Positions 59,668-64,000 of a DNA stretch of 64,000 bases are shown here, one piece after another; position 1 is the stretch's first letter, and every line of letters begins with the position of its first letter. A program made the translations under genes and the position numbers. Under the pieces are notes generated by a model. That model had not been told where the DNA came from and searched no databases. It saw only the letters and a list, made by a program, of their open reading frames with translations. The stretch comes from Ectocarpus siliculosus. Taxonomy: Eukaryota > Sar > Phaeophyceae > Ectocarpales > Ectocarpaceae. The DNA is taken from assembly GCA_000310025.1 (NCBI GenBank), contig FN649731.1:2948825-3012824 (forward strand), written 5' to 3'.

Positions 59668-60006
59668 NNNNNNNNNNNNNNNNNNNNNNNNNNNNNNNNN
59701 NNNNNNNNNNNNNNNNNNNNNNNNNNNNNNNNNNNNNNNNNNNNNNNNNNNNNNNNNNNNNNNNNNNNNNNNNNNNNNNNNNNNNNNNNNNNNNNNNNNN
59801 NNNNNNNNNNNNNNNNNNNNNNNNNNNNNNNNNNNNNNNNNNNNNNNNNNNNNNNNNNNNNNNNNNNNNNNNNNNNNNNNNNNNNNNNNNNNNNNNNNNN
59901 NNNNNNNNNNNNNNNNNNNNNNNNNNNNNNNNNNNNNNNNNNNNNNNNNNNNNNNNNNNNNNNNNNNNNNNNNNNNNNNNNNNNNNNNNNNNNNNNNNNN
60001 NNNNNN
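59668..60006. other. Assembly gap (339 N)
   Basis: A run of undetermined bases between a C-rich left edge and a G/T-rich right edge. Frames drawn across it are meaningless. Confidence 1.
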
Positions 60007-61165
60007 GGGTTTTTCCGGGTGGTTTGGGGGGGGGGGTACGGGGCGTGCTTTGCGAGGGGTGGTCTAGGGGGTCAAAAGTGGTCTCTTCGCGTCCTGATAT
60101 AGGATGCACAGCAGCCAGTGCAGCGGGAAAAAACTCTTGTTTGCTGTTCGATTTCCAGAAGGGGAGCAACAGTCAAGATTGGTAGGTGAGATCGGTTGGA
60201 CGATCGAAACATGTAGCGACGTCACGCCTCGCCCATAGCTGCAACCCCCGTTGCCGTGTGTGCGCTGTTTTAGCAGAGTGTGGGTTTAGTCGTTAATTTA
60301 AGTGATGATAATTTCTGTTTTGTTTTTTTTTACTTACGGTAAGTTTGTTTTTTGGGCTGTATCCATCCCGTACACACGGGCGACAAAAGAAAAAGGGGTC
60401 TGTGGCTCAGCAACTGATTATTATGTGATGAGAGAGCTAGGGAGTGGTGTATAATGGCTTTCTTGTCTCAGGTTCCAAGTTGTCCTCCCTCGTCTTTCGT
60501 CGGTCGTATTTTTGTTGTGGTCGGTTTCTGTCCCCTGTCCCCGCGTCGGCATTGCGACAGACCGACTGCCTCCAGCTGTTGAAAACCGTGTTTTTTCTTG
60601 TGCGTCTGAGTGCTAGAGTTGTGTGTGTTTTTTTCACGAACGAACACGAAAATGGAGGCAGGTTCGTTCACCTCCTCCTTGAATCCATTCTCATCCGTGA
60701 AGAAGAAGAAACGAAGCCAGGGTTGTGTATCGGCGATGTGTCTTGGTTGTGCTTTCTTTGGCCTTCTTGATTCGATACTTAATACTACCATACGTGTCTT
60801 GTGCCGTCGTCATTTTACGTCTTGGTTTCGCCTTCTTTCTATCTATTTGTATGTGTCCACGGCTTTTCTTGTAGAGGGGAAGAGAGCCACACTGCATGGC
60901 ACAGCAACGGGCAGCAGGCAGGAAGACACACGGGCAAACTAAGAACGAAAACAGAAAATCTGGTAGCTGTTATGCAACGTTTGTCGCTGCTGGCTGCAGT
61001 TGTTGATGATGATGGTATGCTTTGGTTGTATCTGGGTTGTTCCAGGTATGTAGGCTTGCCTGGCACAGCTTTTTTTTTGTTCGGGCGTGAGTGCGCACTC
61101 CTCTCTTTTCTGTTCTCTATCAAATGATGGCAAGCATCACATCATCGGCGAATGAACTACGATTC

Positions 61166-61204
<39 letters not shown>

Positions 61205-62702
61205 AGGAAGCAGAGGTTGAGCGCATGGATGTATGCCTGCCGCGATTTTGAGAGCCATATTTTTCCTTCATCTCCCGTATTCGGAGAGAGTATTTTTCTA
61301 TCCTATTCTTCTGTGTGACGAGAAGCATGTGCCTGTATCTGTACAGAGTTGTGACTGTGCCTGGAGGGGAGAGGTCAGGCTGTGGAGATGCTGTTGGTTG
61401 AACGTAAAGGGCCCGATAACCATCTCTGCACGCGCCCTGCATTGATTTATCGTGCATCAGAGAGCTACGGAGTGAAGTAGACCGCGGCGGGGAGACGGGG
61501 CATGTTTGGAAAGCATGGGCATTCATTCACTGTTGGTCGCTAAAATCGAGGCTTCCTTTTCCTTGCCTTGCGCTTTTCTGATCTGTTGCCCTATGCATAC
61601 TCCGACGTGTTTGTCTCTATCCTTCCTCACGTGGCTGGCGGGGAGCGGGTACACTTACCGCTGAAAGCGATAGCCCCAGCCATCCCATCGTGGTTTGTTG
61701 AGTTTTTTCTCGATGTACTAATACGACATAGCAGCAGGCAGGCTGTCTGTGTAGTACGTCGGCTACGGCAAGAGCTAGCTGTACTACAGCAGTATGTTTA
61801 TGCGGAATCGAGGAATCGTGGTTTTGAGAGTGTGAGTTTGAAGGGAGAAGGGGAATAGTAGCCTACGGTATGAATGCATGTCTTTGTTTTTCGTCGTCGG
61901 TGAAGTGCGGCGAACGTAAGCATACCGTACTTGCTCATGGAGGGAGGGGCGGGGGGGATCGAGCGTTGGCCGTTGGGCCGTGTTGTAGATTAATTGTTTT
62001 TTAGGCGGTGTCTTCTTTCGCTACGAAAGTTCCGAGTATTGGGACCGGCAGGGGAAGGATATCATAAGATTATCTTGTTTCTTTATGCATACGTATTATA
62101 ATGTTGTCTTTCATGTGTAGTATGCATAATAGGTGGATACAGCAGCAGTTGGTTGGCGTGGTCCTGAGCTGGTGCAGGTTTTGTGTGCGTCAGTGGCCGG
62201 TGGGACACGCTTAGTTTGTTGGTGTATAGGGGCAGTAGTCATCGATAGATGATATCTTGGCCACCTTTCAGTTATGTTCCCTTCTGTCGTCGGTGTCCAT
62301 GTGATGACAGCAGCAGTCGCGCCACGCACCACACGCTGCCTGATACAATGGAGCGGACTGCGCTTTTTTTTTTGTTCGTCGTCGTATACATTATAACAAT
62401 ATAATGATTCGTCGTTTTTTTTTTTTTTTTCTCGAGTTATTACGTCGTCTTCTCCTTGTCCCGCCATATTCCGCGTACACTGGTCTGTTTGCGGCTGGCT
62501 ACCACCTAGAAATGATTTTTTGTATGGTCTAGCATACATTGCGACGATGGTTTTCTTGGTAGAGTTTGTTCATTTTGAGAAAGAGAGAGACGAAAGGCAG
62601 AGAGAATTCAATGATTTGATATTTTTAGGCAGAGTGGGGATGATAATATTTATTTGTTGAGAGTTTTCTTTCGCTTTTTCTCATTTTGTTGTGCGCGTGC
62701 AG
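60007..62702. other. 2.7-kb region, mostly AT-richer non-coding DNA
   Basis: A (GA)n tract lies at about 61167-61203 and poly-T runs at 60325, 62367 and 62417. Frames at 60610-60942 and 61568-61858 show no domain. No gene supported. Confidence 0.45.
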
Positions 62703-62848
62703 GTGCGCAGCTGGGTGACCCTGTGACCCTGTTCTCTGATAATGATGAGAGCATTGCGTTCTTCGATGCGCGTTCTTCGATGAACGCCGATCGTCCGTCG
62801 CGTAAACCGGCTGACCAACAAACGCAGAACAATCAAGTCTTGGTTTGA
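62703..62848 (+). CDS. Probable terminal coding exon, unknown protein
   Basis: After a CAG acceptor (GTGCGCGTGCAG) the frame reads AQLGDPVTLFSDNDESIAFF, then DARSSMNADRPSRKPADQQT and ends QNNQVLV-stop. It is hydrophilic and Asn/Asp/Ser-rich, typical of a C-terminal tail, and unlike the surrounding DNA. It enters in phase 1 if the first AG is used (62701-62702) or phase 0 with the AG at 62709-62710. It could belong to the bactofilin-like gene, which is on the same strand and lacks its end, but nothing proves that. Confidence 0.45.
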
Positions 62849-64000
62849 AGAGGACGAACAATCAACCAATCACCGTCGTCGAGCTCGTGCGTTTCTGCGA
62901 GAAAAGCGAAGACGGTGTTCGGTCAGGTGTTGATTGTAGGTTCCCTTTGTCGTACATGTAAGGCATCAAATCAAATCGCCGAGTCATTCGTCGTGTGTAT
63001 CAACAGAGGGAGGTCCTGCCTGTCCTCAATGCGTTTTTCTTGTGCAGGCACGGCATGCTCTTGTCGGCAGGAGGTGATGGTTGGCATGAGGCAAATAAAG
63101 CCACGTCCTTCACTTCCTCCTTCGTGCGGTTGCTATGCATTGCATGCTCGTTGCAACAACAGTGGTGGAGGGCCCGGTGTCAGCGCCCCCCCCCCCCCTT
63201 GTTTAGCGAGATAGATGCTCTGCAAGACGGCCACAGAATCGCGTAGCGACCGCCACACGCCCAACAGACCAATAGCCGCTAAATAATAACGGCAAACGAT
63301 AATAACAGCGTCTCACCACGAAACATGGGGGGACTGTCGCCGTAATAAATAATGGGATGAACAAAACAACATTTTGAGTAGCGACGGCCATGCTCCCCCT
63401 CCTGCCACTAATTAGGGGTCCCAACCTACACCGTGACGGCCTATACTCGGGGGAGGCGGCCGATGAGTCAGTCTCCTCCTCGAGCAAGAGAGCCAGCCCT
63501 GATTCATCAGCATTGCTTCATCATGACCCTTGCTCTTGCCTTGCTTGGATCGTTTGCTTGCTTGCCCTGACCTTGAAACGCGACCCAACAACACCAACAA
63601 GGCGCTCGCTCACCACAACCAACCGTCTCTGCTTCTGAACCGCATCTTGCAACTTGGGGCAGCAAACGGGAGTCTTTCTTGGTATTGCGTAGCGGGACGA
63701 AGGGAGCACAAACAGGCCAAGTCAATCATTCGGAGAACAAAGCACCGGCTCGCTCGCAAGACCTTTCGTCGCATCGGCTAGCTAGCTAGATGGTCCACGT
63801 AGAAGAAGAGAGATAACTTGTCAGCGTTAAAACTCATCACACGAAAACACGAAATCAACCCCGAGTGGGAATGACAAGCCCAGAGCGCCACATCTTCGCC
63901 ACCAGCTTGAGGTGAGATTGAGTTTAACGTTGTGGTTCCGGTGAGCGGGCCGGCACTCTATCTCTGTACAATAGTATACTGCTGGCGTCGTGCAGCCGCT
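62849..64000. other. Right end of window, nothing firm
   Basis: Includes a poly-C run near 63187-63199. A short plus frame (63390-63638) includes a Ser-rich stretch (ADESVSSSSKRASPDSSALL) but has no splice context. No gene called. Confidence 0.4.

Noticed and set aside
59414-60185. Long frames of 170-220 codons across 59414-60185
   Set aside because: They consist mostly of the run of Ns.
1-64000. CRISPR array, prokaryotic operon or phage-like system
   Set aside because: Repeats are tandem or inverted without regular unique spacers, and the genes are intron-containing and eukaryotic.

Overview
The window looks like nuclear DNA of an intron-rich eukaryote, most likely a photosynthetic stramenopile such as a brown alga. 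That assignment is an inference. It rests on short exons split by introns of about 0.5-1.2 kb or more, many CAG/CTG, GTT, CT and GA microsatellites, an apparent ER-signal-plus-plastid presequence with a Phe at the likely cleavage site, and a eukaryotic bactofilin gene. Splice sites are ordinary GT-AG. Most long single-frame ORFs here are not genes. Genes were rebuilt exon by exon from conserved motifs, acceptor and donor sites and matching intron phase. No transcript or database was available.

Layout. 1-240 is low-complexity sequence at a probable contig edge. 247-3089 (-) is a DHHC palmitoyltransferase missing its 3' end. 3090-9274 is repeat-rich and holds two long foldback structures (3713-4398 and 7400-8145) and a 217-bp TA-flanked MITE (6812-7028). 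9275-14261 (+) is a complete six-exon peroxiredoxin Q/Bcp gene. 15532-15605 (-) is tRNA-Thr(AGT). 15982-20324 (+) is a SRPBCC/START-type lipid-binding protein with a probable plastid presequence. 23572-25548 (-) is a RING-H2 E3 ligase; exons at 26974-30279, and perhaps 33259-33351, probably supply its membrane-spanning N-terminus. 34649-35067 is a nested foldback cluster with tRNA-like boxes. 36344-37146 (-) is an unidentified C-terminus. 37649-39945 (+) is a calponin-homology protein. 40676-42293 (+) is an unidentified low-complexity protein. 45286-46740 (-) encodes mitochondrial ribosomal protein mL54. 48069-48669 (+) is an unidentified C-terminal region. 53271-53419 (+) is a possible first exon. 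54199-54840 (+) is the first exon of a bactofilin-like protein with a polyglutamine linker. 56809-57675 is a candidate TIR element. A 339-base gap (59668-60006) lies in a tandem array. 62703-62848 is a probable terminal exon.

The genes are unrelated housekeeping and regulatory functions (lipid modification, redox defence, ubiquitination, actin/cytoskeleton, mitochondrial translation) and do not form a cluster or pathway. The most unusual items are the bactofilin-like cytoskeletal gene, the foldback elements, the TA-flanked MITE family and a 10-mer (TACTGCTGTA) present far more often than chance.
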